Shown piece by piece: positions 21,286 through 28,725 of a DNA stretch of 64,000 nt. The stretch covers positions 2,380,501 through 2,444,500 of the forward strand of contig NZ_CP023548.1 of NCBI RefSeq assembly GCF_002407205.1. Reading direction: 5' to 3'. Made by a program: the position numbers and the translations under genes. A model generated the notes under the pieces. That model searched no databases. It was given only the letters and a program-made list of their open reading frames with translations, and had not been told where the DNA came from. Numbering within the stretch: the stretch's first letter is position 1; every line of letters starts with the position of its first letter. This DNA comes from Rhodobacter sp. CZR27. GTDB taxonomy: Bacteria > Pseudomonadota > Alphaproteobacteria > Rhodobacterales > Rhodobacteraceae.

Positions 21286-21342
21286 CTCTGCGCACCGTCC
21301 GACAAGCCAACTGGATCGCCAGGCGGCGCAGGGAGAGACATC

Positions 21343-21894
21343 ATGTGCAGGAATTGTTCATCCGGTGAAGAACAAGGCGCGGTCGGTCGGCGCCAGTTCA
21401 TGAAGCTGGCAGCCGTCGGGGTCGGCGCGGGCCTCGCCGCGGCGTCGGCGGCGCCCGGCGCGGCGCGGGCCAGCGGCAAGGCCAAGGCGCTGATGCTGTC
21501 CTGCATGGACTACCGGCTGGTCGACGACTTCGTGCGCTTCATGGACGCGCACGACCTCCACGACGCCTATGACCACGTGGTGCTGGCCGGCGCCTCGCTC
21601 GGCGCGATCAGCGACCGGTTCGCGGCGTGGCACGGCACCTTCTGGGCCCATCTCGACGTGGCCATCCAGCTGCACCAGGTCGAGGAGGTCATCGTCCTCG
21701 ACCACCGCGACTGCGGCGCCTACAAGCTTGCCCTTGGCGCCGAGGCGGGGGACACGCCGGAAAAGGAAATGCAGGTGCACAGCGAAACCATGCGCGCCTT
21801 CGCGGCCGCGGTGAGGGAGAAGCACCCCACGCTTGCGGTCCGCGGCTGGCTCATGGCGCTGGACGGCTCGACCGAGGAAGTGCCGCTCTCCTGA
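21343..21894 (+). CDS. Tat-exported beta-carbonic-anhydrase-like protein
   Basis: The 183-aa protein carries a twin-arginine signal (RR at 16-17 in GRRQFMKLAAVG, hydrophobic to about 43). A compact domain follows with the beta-class zinc set: Cys54, Asp56 and Arg58 in SCMDYR, and His121 and Cys124 in LDHRDCGAY. If active it would interconvert CO2 and bicarbonate in the periplasm; the Tat route implies export folded with metal. A short cysteine-containing tail (MCRNC) precedes the signal. It is divergent from ldhA, with GGGAGA before the ATG. Beta-class identity is from the metal motif only. Confidence 0.82.
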   Translation: MCRNCSSGEEQGAVGRRQFMKLAAVGVGAGLAAASAAPGAARASGKAKALMLSCMDYRLVDDFVRFMDAHDLHDAYDHVVLAGASLGAISDRFAAWHGTFWAHLDVAIQLHQVEEVIVLDHRDCGAYKLALGAEAGDTPEKEMQVHSETMRAFAAAVREKHPTLAVRGWLMALDGSTEEVPLS

Positions 21895-21949
21895 CGCTTG
21901 CGGCCCTCACGGAGGCTTCCCATCTCTGGCTCTCTGACGGGAGATCCAG

Positions 21950-22888
21950 ATGGACGGCGAAACCGATGCGGCGCTGATCTCGGCTGGGCGAGGCTACTTC
22001 GCCCGGCGCCGGGCCAAGGTTCAGGACTTCGCCCGGCGCAACTTCGGCCTCGGCGGCACGCTGAGGCTTCACCGGCACGCGCTGGGGTGGGATATCGTGA
22101 AGGCGCCGCTGAATGTGGCGCTTTCGCCGGTCTTCGTGGCGATACGGCTCGGCGCCGTGCTGGCCGATGCGGCACGGGCGCCCGGCGTGGCGCACTGGCT
22201 GCGCTCCCGCCGCATCCTGCTGCCCACCTCGGTCGCCCGGGAGACCGAGCGGCTGATCGTCGTCGATCTTCTCGAGCTGCCATGGTCGGACGGGCGCGGC
22301 CGGTCCGACCGCGACGCGCTGGCCGAGGCGATGCTGGCCGAACCGGCGCTGCGCGGGCTGATCCGCCGGCGCGTCGAGGCCGGCGTCGAGGGCCGGGTGG
22401 CGGCGAGGCTGGGCGACTATTCCGGCACGCGCTCGGCCGTGGCGGAGATGACCACCGCTGTGGGCACCCTCGGTGCGGGGGCGCTGGCCTTCAACGCGCT
22501 CACGCCCGGCGTGCTCTCGCTCGCCCCGGCGCTGTCGGCGATCGTCGCCCATCAGGCGGCGCTGGCTGCCTTTCCGCTTGGCGGGGCGCTGGGCTCGGTC
22601 TGGCTGGGGCTGTTCCCGGCAGCGGCCTCGCCGCTCCTCTCGGGGGCGGTGATCCTCGGCCTGATGCTCGCCGGCTCGGTCTTCGCGGCCTTTGCGGGGG
22701 TTCTGGCCGATCCGATCCAGACCCGGCTGGGCATCCACGAGCGGCGGCTGCACCGGCTGATCGACGCGCTGGAGGATGAATTCACCGGGACGGGCCGGCG
22801 TGGCTTCGTGGCGCGCGAGCACTACCTTGCCCGCATGCTCGACCTTGCCGATGCGGGCGTGGCGACGCTGCGGATGTTCAGGGGTTGA
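21950..22888 (+). CDS. Uncharacterised membrane protein (DUF6635-like)
   Basis: The 312-aa product has an N-terminal cytoplasmic part with FARRNFGLGGTLRLHRHALGWDIVKAPLNVAL, then amphipathic segments. Three hydrophobic helices at roughly residues 165-255 (VGTLGAGALAFNAL, ALSAIVAHQAAL, SGAVILGLMLAGSVFAAFAGVLADPIQ) follow, then a charged C-terminal tail. It resembles the Rhodobacteraceae family I know as DUF6635, but this is from memory. It precedes the CHAD gene by 34 nt, so the two are probably cotranscribed. No function is known. Confidence 0.7.
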   Translation: MDGETDAALISAGRGYFARRRAKVQDFARRNFGLGGTLRLHRHALGWDIVKAPLNVALSPVFVAIRLGAVLADAARAPGVAHWLRSRRILLPTSVARETERLIVVDLLELPWSDGRGRSDRDALAEAMLAEPALRGLIRRRVEAGVEGRVAARLGDYSGTRSAVAEMTTAVGTLGAGALAFNALTPGVLSLAPALSAIVAHQAALAAFPLGGALGSVWLGLFPAAASPLLSGAVILGLMLAGSVFAAFAGVLADPIQTRLGIHERRLHRLIDALEDEFTGTGRRGFVAREHYLARMLDLADAGVATLRMFRG

Positions 22889-22922
22889 GGTTACGCGATG
22901 GGTGCAGCAGGGAGGAGCCGGC

Positions 22923-23771
22923 ATGGCCCGCGATCTGACACCGGAGGCGGCCGACGAGACGGCGGAGGCGGCCTTCCGGCGCATCCTGTCGGAATGCCTG
23001 GACGCCTATGACCGCAATCTCGAGCGGCTGATGGGCTCGGACGATCCCGAGGGGCCCCACAAGGCGCGAGTGGCCCTCAGGCGCCTGCGCTCGGCCCTCG
23101 TTGCCTTCGAGGCGCTGCTCGACCCGGACTTCAGCCGGAAGGTCGGGCGGCGGGCGCGGCACCTGTTCCGGATCCTCGGCGACCTGCGCGACGCCGATGT
23201 CCTTGCCGGTCACCAGTCGAAGGGTCCCCGGGCCGCCGCCGCCGCGCGGAAGGCGGAGCGCATCCGCACCCGGGTGCGCGCGCGGCTGCGCCACGGCAAG
23301 GCAGCCCGCTTCTCTGCCAGGCTGGTCAAGGCGTTGGGCGGCAAGGGGTGGCGCCGCGGCGGACGTCGCGCCCGGGCGCTGGCCGAGGGTCCGGCGGCGC
23401 TGGTCGGCGGGCGGGCGATTGGCGATTGCTGGGCCACCTGCCTCTCGCACGGCAGCGACCTTGGCCGGATGTCCGACACCGAGCGGCACGAGATGCGCAA
23501 GGATCTGAAGACCCTGCGCTACACGGTCGAGTTCTTCGGCCCGCTCTGGCCGGGGGCGGAGCAGGAACGCTTCCTGTCGCGGATGAAGGACCTACAGGAC
23601 GAACTGGGCCACCTGAACGACCTCGCCCTGCTCCGCCGCGAGGGCGCGGACGAGGGCGGCCGTGCGGCGGAGGCCGATGAGGCCCTGCGGAACGCCTCGG
23701 CCCTGTGGCAGGGCCTCGCGCTCGGGCCGGTCTGGTGGCACGAGGGCGAGGGTCGCCCGGCCAGCGCCTGA
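22923..23771 (+). CDS. CHAD domain-containing protein
   Basis: This 282-aa all-helical protein has the CHAD (conserved histidine alpha-helical) motif EGPHKARVALRRLRSALVAFEALL near residue 40 and a second repeat around EMRKDLKTLRYTVEFFGPLW. CHAD domains bind inorganic polyphosphate. Usually a CYTH phosphatase or polyphosphate kinase is near; none is visible here. The start at 22923 has GGAGGAG upstream; the longer frame would run through the preceding gene in another frame. The residues between the two CHAD halves are unusually Arg/Ala-rich. Confidence 0.85.
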   Translation: MARDLTPEAADETAEAAFRRILSECLDAYDRNLERLMGSDDPEGPHKARVALRRLRSALVAFEALLDPDFSRKVGRRARHLFRILGDLRDADVLAGHQSKGPRAAAAARKAERIRTRVRARLRHGKAARFSARLVKALGGKGWRRGGRRARALAEGPAALVGGRAIGDCWATCLSHGSDLGRMSDTERHEMRKDLKTLRYTVEFFGPLWPGAEQERFLSRMKDLQDELGHLNDLALLRREGADEGGRAAEADEALRNASALWQGLALGPVWWHEGEGRPASA

Positions 23772-23814
23772 AGCTCGGGCGGGCGGGCAGCCGGTCGGGG
23801 CCGGACGGCGGGCG

Positions 23815-23871
23815 GTCAGGTTGTCCAGCCAGAGGGGGCGGCCGGCGCCGTCAGGTTGCCCTGCCAGAGGG
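23815..23871. repeat. Imperfect direct repeat, two 22-nt copies
   Basis: Copies at 23815-23836 and 23850-23871 share 20 of 22 positions (core GTCAGGTTG and GCCAGAGGG). They lie in the short gap between the convergent CHAD and GGDEF genes, where no gene is present. Confidence 0.6.
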
Positions 23872-23898
23872 CCGCGGCTGGGTCGCGCCCGTCGCGGG

Positions 23899-24894
23899 TC
23901 AGGACTGGCCGCGCGGCTGGCGCATGACGGCCACGCCGCGCCCGGCGCGCTTGGCGGAATAGAGTGCGGCATCCGAATCCGCCAGCATCCGCTCGCGCTC
24001 GGGCCTGTCGTAGAGTTCCGAGAGCGTCATGCCGATGCTGGCCGAGACCCGGCATGGCCGCCCCTCGAAGGGGATCGGCTTCGCCACGCCGGCGATCATG
24101 CGCTGCGCGACCTTCTGCAGCCGCGCCGCATCAGCGACCCCCGGGAAGATCATCATGAACTCGTCGCCGCCGATGCGGGCCACGGTATCGCCCGACCGCG
24201 TCTCCTGCGTCAGGATGTGGGCCACCGTGCGCAGCACGTGATCGCCGGCCGGGTGCCCCAAGGTGTCGTTGACCTGCTTGAAGAAGTCGAGATCCAGATG
24301 CATCAGCCCGAAAGGCTGCCGGGCGGATATGGCCGCATCCAGCGCCTGATCCAGCGCGCGGCGGTTGCGCAGCCCGGTCAGCGTGTCGGTCAGGGCCTCC
24401 TCCTCGGCGGCGCGGCGCGCCTCCTCCAGCCGCCGGTTCAGGCGGTGCAGTTCCTCGGTGACCGCGGTCTTCGCCTCGACGAGGTAGAGGAGCTCCACCG
24501 TCAGGTCGGTGGCGGCGAAATCGCCATCGGTCAGCCCATGGCGCCGCACCGCGTCCAGCACCGAGATCCCGAAGGACAGGTTCAGCAGCAGTCCGCGCCC
24601 CTCGTGCATCGGGGTGGCGATGCCGCGGAGGCTGACATTCACGCCGTCGCGCGTGGCCAGATGCAGCCGGGTGCCGGTGCGCGCGGCCAGTGCGGCCAGC
24701 GTAGCGACCCCGGCCGGGCGGCGCACCTCGAACAGGTCGAAGAAGCCACGACGCAGCGGCGAGTCGGGAAACAGCTTGCGCAGCGTCGGCCCGCAGCCTG
24801 CGACGGCACCCTGCGCGTCCAGCCGCAGATGCATCGGCATCAGGAGGTCGAGCCCCCCTGCCCCGATGCTGACCGGCTTGGCGACATTGCCCAT
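23899..24894 (-). CDS. Diguanylate cyclase with HNOBA sensor-partner domain
   Basis: The 331-aa protein should make cyclic di-GMP. The N-terminal ~150 residues look like the heme-NO-binding-associated (HNOBA) domain: LLMPMHLRLDAQGAV, FEVRRPAG, then RRHGLTDGDFAATDLTVELLYLVEA. A coiled linker (about 140-168) leads to a GGDEF domain with catalytic GGDEF at 242-246 and an inhibitory RxxD site (RSGD, 233-236) five residues before it. The ATG overlaps the stop of the H-NOX-like gene (TGATG). The pairing implies that the H-NOX-like protein controls this enzyme. Confidence 0.9.
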   Translation of the reverse strand: MGNVAKPVSIGAGGLDLLMPMHLRLDAQGAVAGCGPTLRKLFPDSPLRRGFFDLFEVRRPAGVATLAALAARTGTRLHLATRDGVNVSLRGIATPMHEGRGLLLNLSFGISVLDAVRRHGLTDGDFAATDLTVELLYLVEAKTAVTEELHRLNRRLEEARRAAEEEALTDTLTGLRNRRALDQALDAAISARQPFGLMHLDLDFFKQVNDTLGHPAGDHVLRTVAHILTQETRSGDTVARIGGDEFMMIFPGVADAARLQKVAQRMIAGVAKPIPFEGRPCRVSASIGMTLSELYDRPERERMLADSDAALYSAKRAGRGVAVMRQPRGQS

Positions 24895-25481
24895 CAGGTC
24901 AGCCGCTCCGCGAGGTCGAAGGGCCGGCCCGCGGCGAAGGCCGCATCCAGAAGCGCGATCGAGACGACCTCACCCTGCGCGGTCTGGCCGCGATGTTCGA
25001 GCAGGACCAGAACGCCGTAGTCGTCGGCCATCGCCCGCAGCAGCCCCACGACGACATGCCCCATCCCCGCGATGGGAGAGGCACAGAACAGCCGGAACCG
25101 GTGCGGGCCGAGGCCGATCAGGCGCAGGCAGGGCAACTCGAGCTCAGGCACCGCAAGGCGTGCCCGGTCAGGCAGGTCGTCCAGCGAATGCAGGAAGTCG
25201 GTGAAGGTCACGCCGCCGAAGCGCAGCAGGCGCCGCAGCGGCTCGGTGGTGCGGTGCGAGACGAGATAGGTCCCGACGTCCTCGAGCAGGGCCTCGCGCG
25301 GCCGGGCCAGCCGCCGCGCCGCCGCCGAGATCACCGCCTCGGTCTGGGCGATGTCATAGATCAGCATCGGCTCGAAACTGCCGAAGCCCAGTCGCGCGTC
25401 ACGCGCGACCTCCGCCCAGAGGGCGGGGCTGTAGGTGTCGCGCAGAAAGCACTCGATCGCCCTGTTCACCAAGCCATGCAT
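24894..25481 (-). CDS. H-NOX-like sensor protein lacking the heme ligand
   Basis: The 195-aa protein has the H-NOX fold by sequence: MHGLVNRAIECFLRDTY at the start, VGTYLVSHRTTEPLRRLLRFGG at 69-90 and VVVGLLRAMADDYG near 143-156. In heme-binding members the loop reads LDNLH with the proximal histidine; here it is LDDLP, so Pro104 replaces that residue in an ungapped alignment. The YxSxR heme-propionate motif reads CASPI (133-137), keeping only the serine. It may therefore not bind heme in the usual way. The gene is translationally coupled to an HNOBA-GGDEF gene. Confidence 0.85.
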   Translation of the reverse strand: MHGLVNRAIECFLRDTYSPALWAEVARDARLGFGSFEPMLIYDIAQTEAVISAAARRLARPREALLEDVGTYLVSHRTTEPLRRLLRFGGVTFTDFLHSLDDLPDRARLAVPELELPCLRLIGLGPHRFRLFCASPIAGMGHVVVGLLRAMADDYGVLVLLEHRGQTAQGEVVSIALLDAAFAAGRPFDLAERLT

Positions 25482-25544
25482 GCCCCGGACCCCTCCGATT
25501 CCCGCAGGAGCCTAGCGAACGGCCGTTAACAAATGCCGAAGGCG

Positions 25545-27266
25545 TCAGGGCATCAGGACGACCGAGTCGCCGCCCATCCTCAGACGGTTGACCGGCGCCG
25601 GCCCCAGATCCGGCGGCCCGTCCAGGATCTCGGCCACGACGGCCGCCGGGTCGTCCCAGTCGCCCATTCCCAGACTGCGCACGGCGAGCGTATCCAGCCG
25701 CCCCTCGCCCAGCGCATAGCCCGCAAGGTCAAGCCCGCCGCGCCGCCGCAGCGTCAGCACCAGCGCCTCGTCGCCCGCCCGCTCGGGCAGGAAGTCACCC
25801 ACCACCATGACGCAGCCCGGGCGACCGTCCGGCAGCCGGGTCCGGCACCCCGTCTTCCACAGGCGGCGCTCGGCCGGCGACAGCCGCGCGACGATGGCCT
25901 CGCGCACCGCCTCCTGCCCTGCCGGGCGCACCTGCATCAGCCCGGCAATCTCGACCGCGGCATCCCGGGTGGAATGTTCGGGCGCCTGAAGCCCCGGCCG
26001 CGTCAGCCGCGCCGCCAGCGCCTCATGCCCGGGCTCGTGCGAGAGGCGGGTGAACTCGGCCAGCGCCGCCTCGCCCTCGCGGCCCCAGCGGCCGATGGAA
26101 TAGAGGTCCAGATCCGCGGGCGCCGTCCGTCCCGCGACATAGCGTGCCACCTGGTCGCGGGCCGAGATCCGCGTGGCATCGAGCACCGGCGACAGCCAGA
26201 GCATCGCCAGGGCCAGCAACACCAGCGCCATCGCCATGTTGCCCTGCCGGATGCGCGCCATCCAGCCCCGCCCCGCCAGAACCGAGCCCGCATAGATCAC
26301 CCCGTAGCCGAGCGCGAGGGCCGCCGCGATGACGCCCACCAGCCGGTCGGGCGTCCAGCCATACTGGGCCACGCGCTCCCACAGCGCCCAGGCCGCAAGC
26401 GCCCCCGGCGCGGGAAGGATCAGCGCAAGGGCCTGGGTGGCGCGGCGCATCGGTGCGCCCTGCACCGCCTCGGCATCGGTCTGGTCGATCGCCGTGGTCA
26501 CGAGCATCGCCGCGATGGCCGCCATCACGATCAGCGTCTGCGCGACCGACACGCCGCCGAACATCACGGCGAAGCCGCCGAGCGGCAGCGCCACGATGAA
26601 CAGCGTCATCACCAGCAGGATCGGCGGCAACAGAAGCCGAAGCAGCTTCAGCACCAGATAGGGCGAGACGAGCTCCGAATATTCCATCACCACCGCCAGC
26701 GCGATGCCCAGCGCAAGGCCGGTAATCAGCCAGGGTCCGACATCGCTCTCGATGATCCGCCCGAGCATGGGCACTCCCACCAGCGACAGCAGGGCATCGG
26801 ACAGCAGGATCAACCCCCAGGCCAGCCCGGTGAAGAGCCAGGCCGCCGCCATGCGCACGACGAGGCTCCAGGCCGCGGTGAACAGCACCGGGTAGTCGCG
26901 CCAGTTGCCCTGCGCCCGCGCCACGAGGAAGGGCAGCGGCACCGTCGCGAGGATCAGCATCGAGATCAGGCTGCCCGCGACGTCGAACATGCTCTCGATC
27001 CGGTCGAAGCGGAGGCTGGCGAGGAGCAGGAACAGCGTGGCGAACAACGCCACGCCCGCCGCACCCAGCGCCGCTCGCAGGATCGGCAGCGGACCGATCA
27101 GCCCGAGCCAGCCGCCGAAGAACACCGCCGCGAAGCCGGTGGCGGCGAGGGCCGCGCGCTCGGGCAGAAGATCGTGGCTTGCCACCTCGAGAAGCAGATG
27201 GAGGCTGAACCCGGCCAGTCCGCCGATCCCGGCCATCGCCAGCCGCTGCCGCATGTTCCGTTCCAT
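25545..27266 (-). CDS. DUF4153 domain membrane protein
   Basis: The 573-aa product has about a dozen hydrophobic segments in residues 1-390 (for example LIGPLPILRAALGAAGVALFATLFL and IESDVGPWLITGLALGIALAVV). A roughly 170-residue soluble C-terminal part follows, with SIGRWGREGEAALAEF and CRTRLPDGRPGCVMVVGDF. This fits the DUF4153 family of uncharacterised bacterial membrane proteins. The start MERNM at 27266 is chosen; the frame is open further upstream but rich in non-membrane arginine/alanine. No function is known. It is separated from the upstream HAD gene by a 309-nt gap with a strong hairpin. Confidence 0.8.
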   Translation of the reverse strand: MERNMRQRLAMAGIGGLAGFSLHLLLEVASHDLLPERAALAATGFAAVFFGGWLGLIGPLPILRAALGAAGVALFATLFLLLASLRFDRIESMFDVAGSLISMLILATVPLPFLVARAQGNWRDYPVLFTAAWSLVVRMAAAWLFTGLAWGLILLSDALLSLVGVPMLGRIIESDVGPWLITGLALGIALAVVMEYSELVSPYLVLKLLRLLLPPILLVMTLFIVALPLGGFAVMFGGVSVAQTLIVMAAIAAMLVTTAIDQTDAEAVQGAPMRRATQALALILPAPGALAAWALWERVAQYGWTPDRLVGVIAAALALGYGVIYAGSVLAGRGWMARIRQGNMAMALVLLALAMLWLSPVLDATRISARDQVARYVAGRTAPADLDLYSIGRWGREGEAALAEFTRLSHEPGHEALAARLTRPGLQAPEHSTRDAAVEIAGLMQVRPAGQEAVREAIVARLSPAERRLWKTGCRTRLPDGRPGCVMVVGDFLPERAGDEALVLTLRRRGGLDLAGYALGEGRLDTLAVRSLGMGDWDDPAAVVAEILDGPPDLGPAPVNRLRMGGDSVVLMP

Positions 27267-27575
27267 CGCCCTGCCCGTCCCTGCTGCCGCCTCGGCCGCG
27301 TCGCCGCCCTGCCGCGCGGGCGCGACGCTAGCGCGAATGGCCGCGGCCTGCCAGACGCCGCATGCCGACGCCGGATCTCGAGCCATGATCCGGCACGATC
27401 CGGCCCATGACCGGCGCATTGGAAGTGCCGGCCATCGGCCCGACCTCAAGCATTCCGCGACATGTCGCCGGACGATTCCGGTCCCGCGCTCCGGTCCCGT
27501 CTTCCGCGGCAGCGCCGGCCGAGGGGGTTCGATGCCCCCTCGGCCGGCACCCTCCCCCCGGCCTGCAGGTCGGGG
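27267..27575. other. 309-nt intergenic region between HAD and DUF4153 genes
   Basis: Both flanking genes read leftward. The region holds a strong 14-bp hairpin near the HAD stop (listed separately) and presumably the DUF4153 promoter, which I could not locate with confidence. No small gene or RNA is recognised. Confidence 0.5.
27514..27548 (-). terminator. Strong hairpin after HAD phosphatase gene
   Basis: A perfect 14-bp inverted repeat (outer arm GCCGGCCGAGGGGG) with a 7-nt loop starts 28 nt past the HAD stop. There is no U-run after it, so this could be a terminator acting without one, an mRNA 3'-end stabiliser, or both. Confidence 0.5.
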
Positions 27576-28271
27576 TCAGGCGGCAGCCATCCCGTCGATC
27601 CAGTCGGCAAGCCCGCCGATGTCGGGAAGGATCACGTCGGCAAAGCCGGCAAGCTCCTCGGCGAGCGCGATGCCGGTCAGGACCGCGACCGTCCGCATCC
27701 CCGCCGCCCGGCCCGCGATGAGGTCGTGCGCCGAGTCGCCCACCATCACCACATTGGCGGGCTCCAGTCCGACCCGGTCGGCAAAGGCGAGCAGCATTCC
27801 CGGCTCCGGCTTGCCGCCATGGCCCGAATCCGCACCGGCGATGAAGTCGAACAGCTCCGTCAGCCCGTGCCGGCCCAGATGCGCCCGCGCCGGAACCTCG
27901 GAATCGTTGGTCGCCAGCCCGATCTTCAGCCCCCGCGCCCTCAGCCCGCCAAGCAGCGGCGCGAGCGGCACCGCCTCGGCCATCTCGGCATCGGCCGCCA
28001 GCCGGTTCATCTGCGCCACCAGGTCGCGCTTGTCCCGGCCCGGCAGCAGCGGCAGCAGCCGGTCGGCAATCTCGTCCGCCGTGCTTGCGATCACCGGGCT
28101 CGAGGGCGCGAAGCTGCCCGTGCCGATGTCGTAGCCGATCGCCTCGCCCAGCTGCCGCGCCTGCGCCTCGTCCGAGGCGATCTCGCGCAGCAGATGCGCC
28201 GACCACTCGCCCCAGCTCCGGCGGAAGTCGAACAGCGTTCCGTCCTTGTCGAAGATGATGCCGTGGATCAT
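27576..28271 (-). CDS. HAD-family hydrolase (phosphoglycolate phosphatase-like)
   Basis: This 231-aa haloacid-dehalogenase-type phosphatase has motif I FDKDGTLFDF at the N-terminus (nucleophile Asp), motif II IGLATND, the lysine in GGKPEPGM and motif III VVMVGDSAHDL. The Cap-1 helical insertion lies between motifs I and II. It resembles Gph, but the substrate is unproven. The start at 28271 has a GGGAGGA site; the longer frame to 28331 would overlap the upstream DUF3572 gene. It is likely cotranscribed with DUF3572. Confidence 0.88.
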   Translation of the reverse strand: MIHGIIFDKDGTLFDFRRSWGEWSAHLLREIASDEAQARQLGEAIGYDIGTGSFAPSSPVIASTADEIADRLLPLLPGRDKRDLVAQMNRLAADAEMAEAVPLAPLLGGLRARGLKIGLATNDSEVPARAHLGRHGLTELFDFIAGADSGHGGKPEPGMLLAFADRVGLEPANVVMVGDSAHDLIAGRAAGMRTVAVLTGIALAEELAGFADVILPDIGGLADWIDGMAAA

Positions 28272-28327
28272 GGTGCGTCCTCCCTGGGCGCCAAGAGTGG
28301 CCATCGTGGCGGCGGTTTGCAACGGGA

Positions 28328-28606
28328 TCATGTCCAGTGCACGGGCTCTCCGCCCGGCATCGCCATGCGCGCCTGCATGGGTGCCCGGTAATCAAGCCCG
28401 TTGTCGTCGCAGAAGCTCATGACGCGGGCGTCCTCGGCCATCAGGAAGTCCAGCACCCCGACAAGGAACGCCGGCCGGTCGGCGTTGCGGCGCACATCCT
28501 CGACCGTGGCGCCGGTGACGTGCAGGAAGGCGTCGAACAACCCCTCCTGCGAGGCGATCCAGCCCAGCGCCTGCAGCGCCAGCGTCTCGGCCGACTGTCG
28601 TTCCAT
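28328..28606 (-). CDS. DUF3572 domain protein
   Basis: This 92-aa soluble protein matches the DUF3572 pattern: AETLALQALGWIASQEGLFDAFLHVTG at the N-terminus, then RPAFLVGVLDFLMAEDARVMSFCDDNGL. It is a small, widespread alphaproteobacterial family of unknown function. It is leftward and 56 nt upstream of the HAD phosphatase, and divergent from the PleD-type gene. The sequence length is typical. Confidence 0.85.
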   Translation of the reverse strand: MERQSAETLALQALGWIASQEGLFDAFLHVTGATVEDVRRNADRPAFLVGVLDFLMAEDARVMSFCDDNGLDYRAPMQARMAMPGGEPVHWT

Positions 28607-28725
28607 CCCTTCCCCCTGTCGGTGCGGCCCTCCGGTTAGATCGCATCCGCGTCATTTGCGAAAGGAAGTTTTAACCAGTTCCGCAGCAGAGTGGGGAACG
28701 GGCGAGACAGGAAGACAGTCAGGGC

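Noticed and set aside
21343..21390. Long rightward frame through ldhA into the carbonic-anhydrase-like gene
   Set aside because: The upstream 389 codons are antisense to ldhA and intergenic; the ATG at 21343 has GGGAGA and begins a plausible Tat-signal protein.
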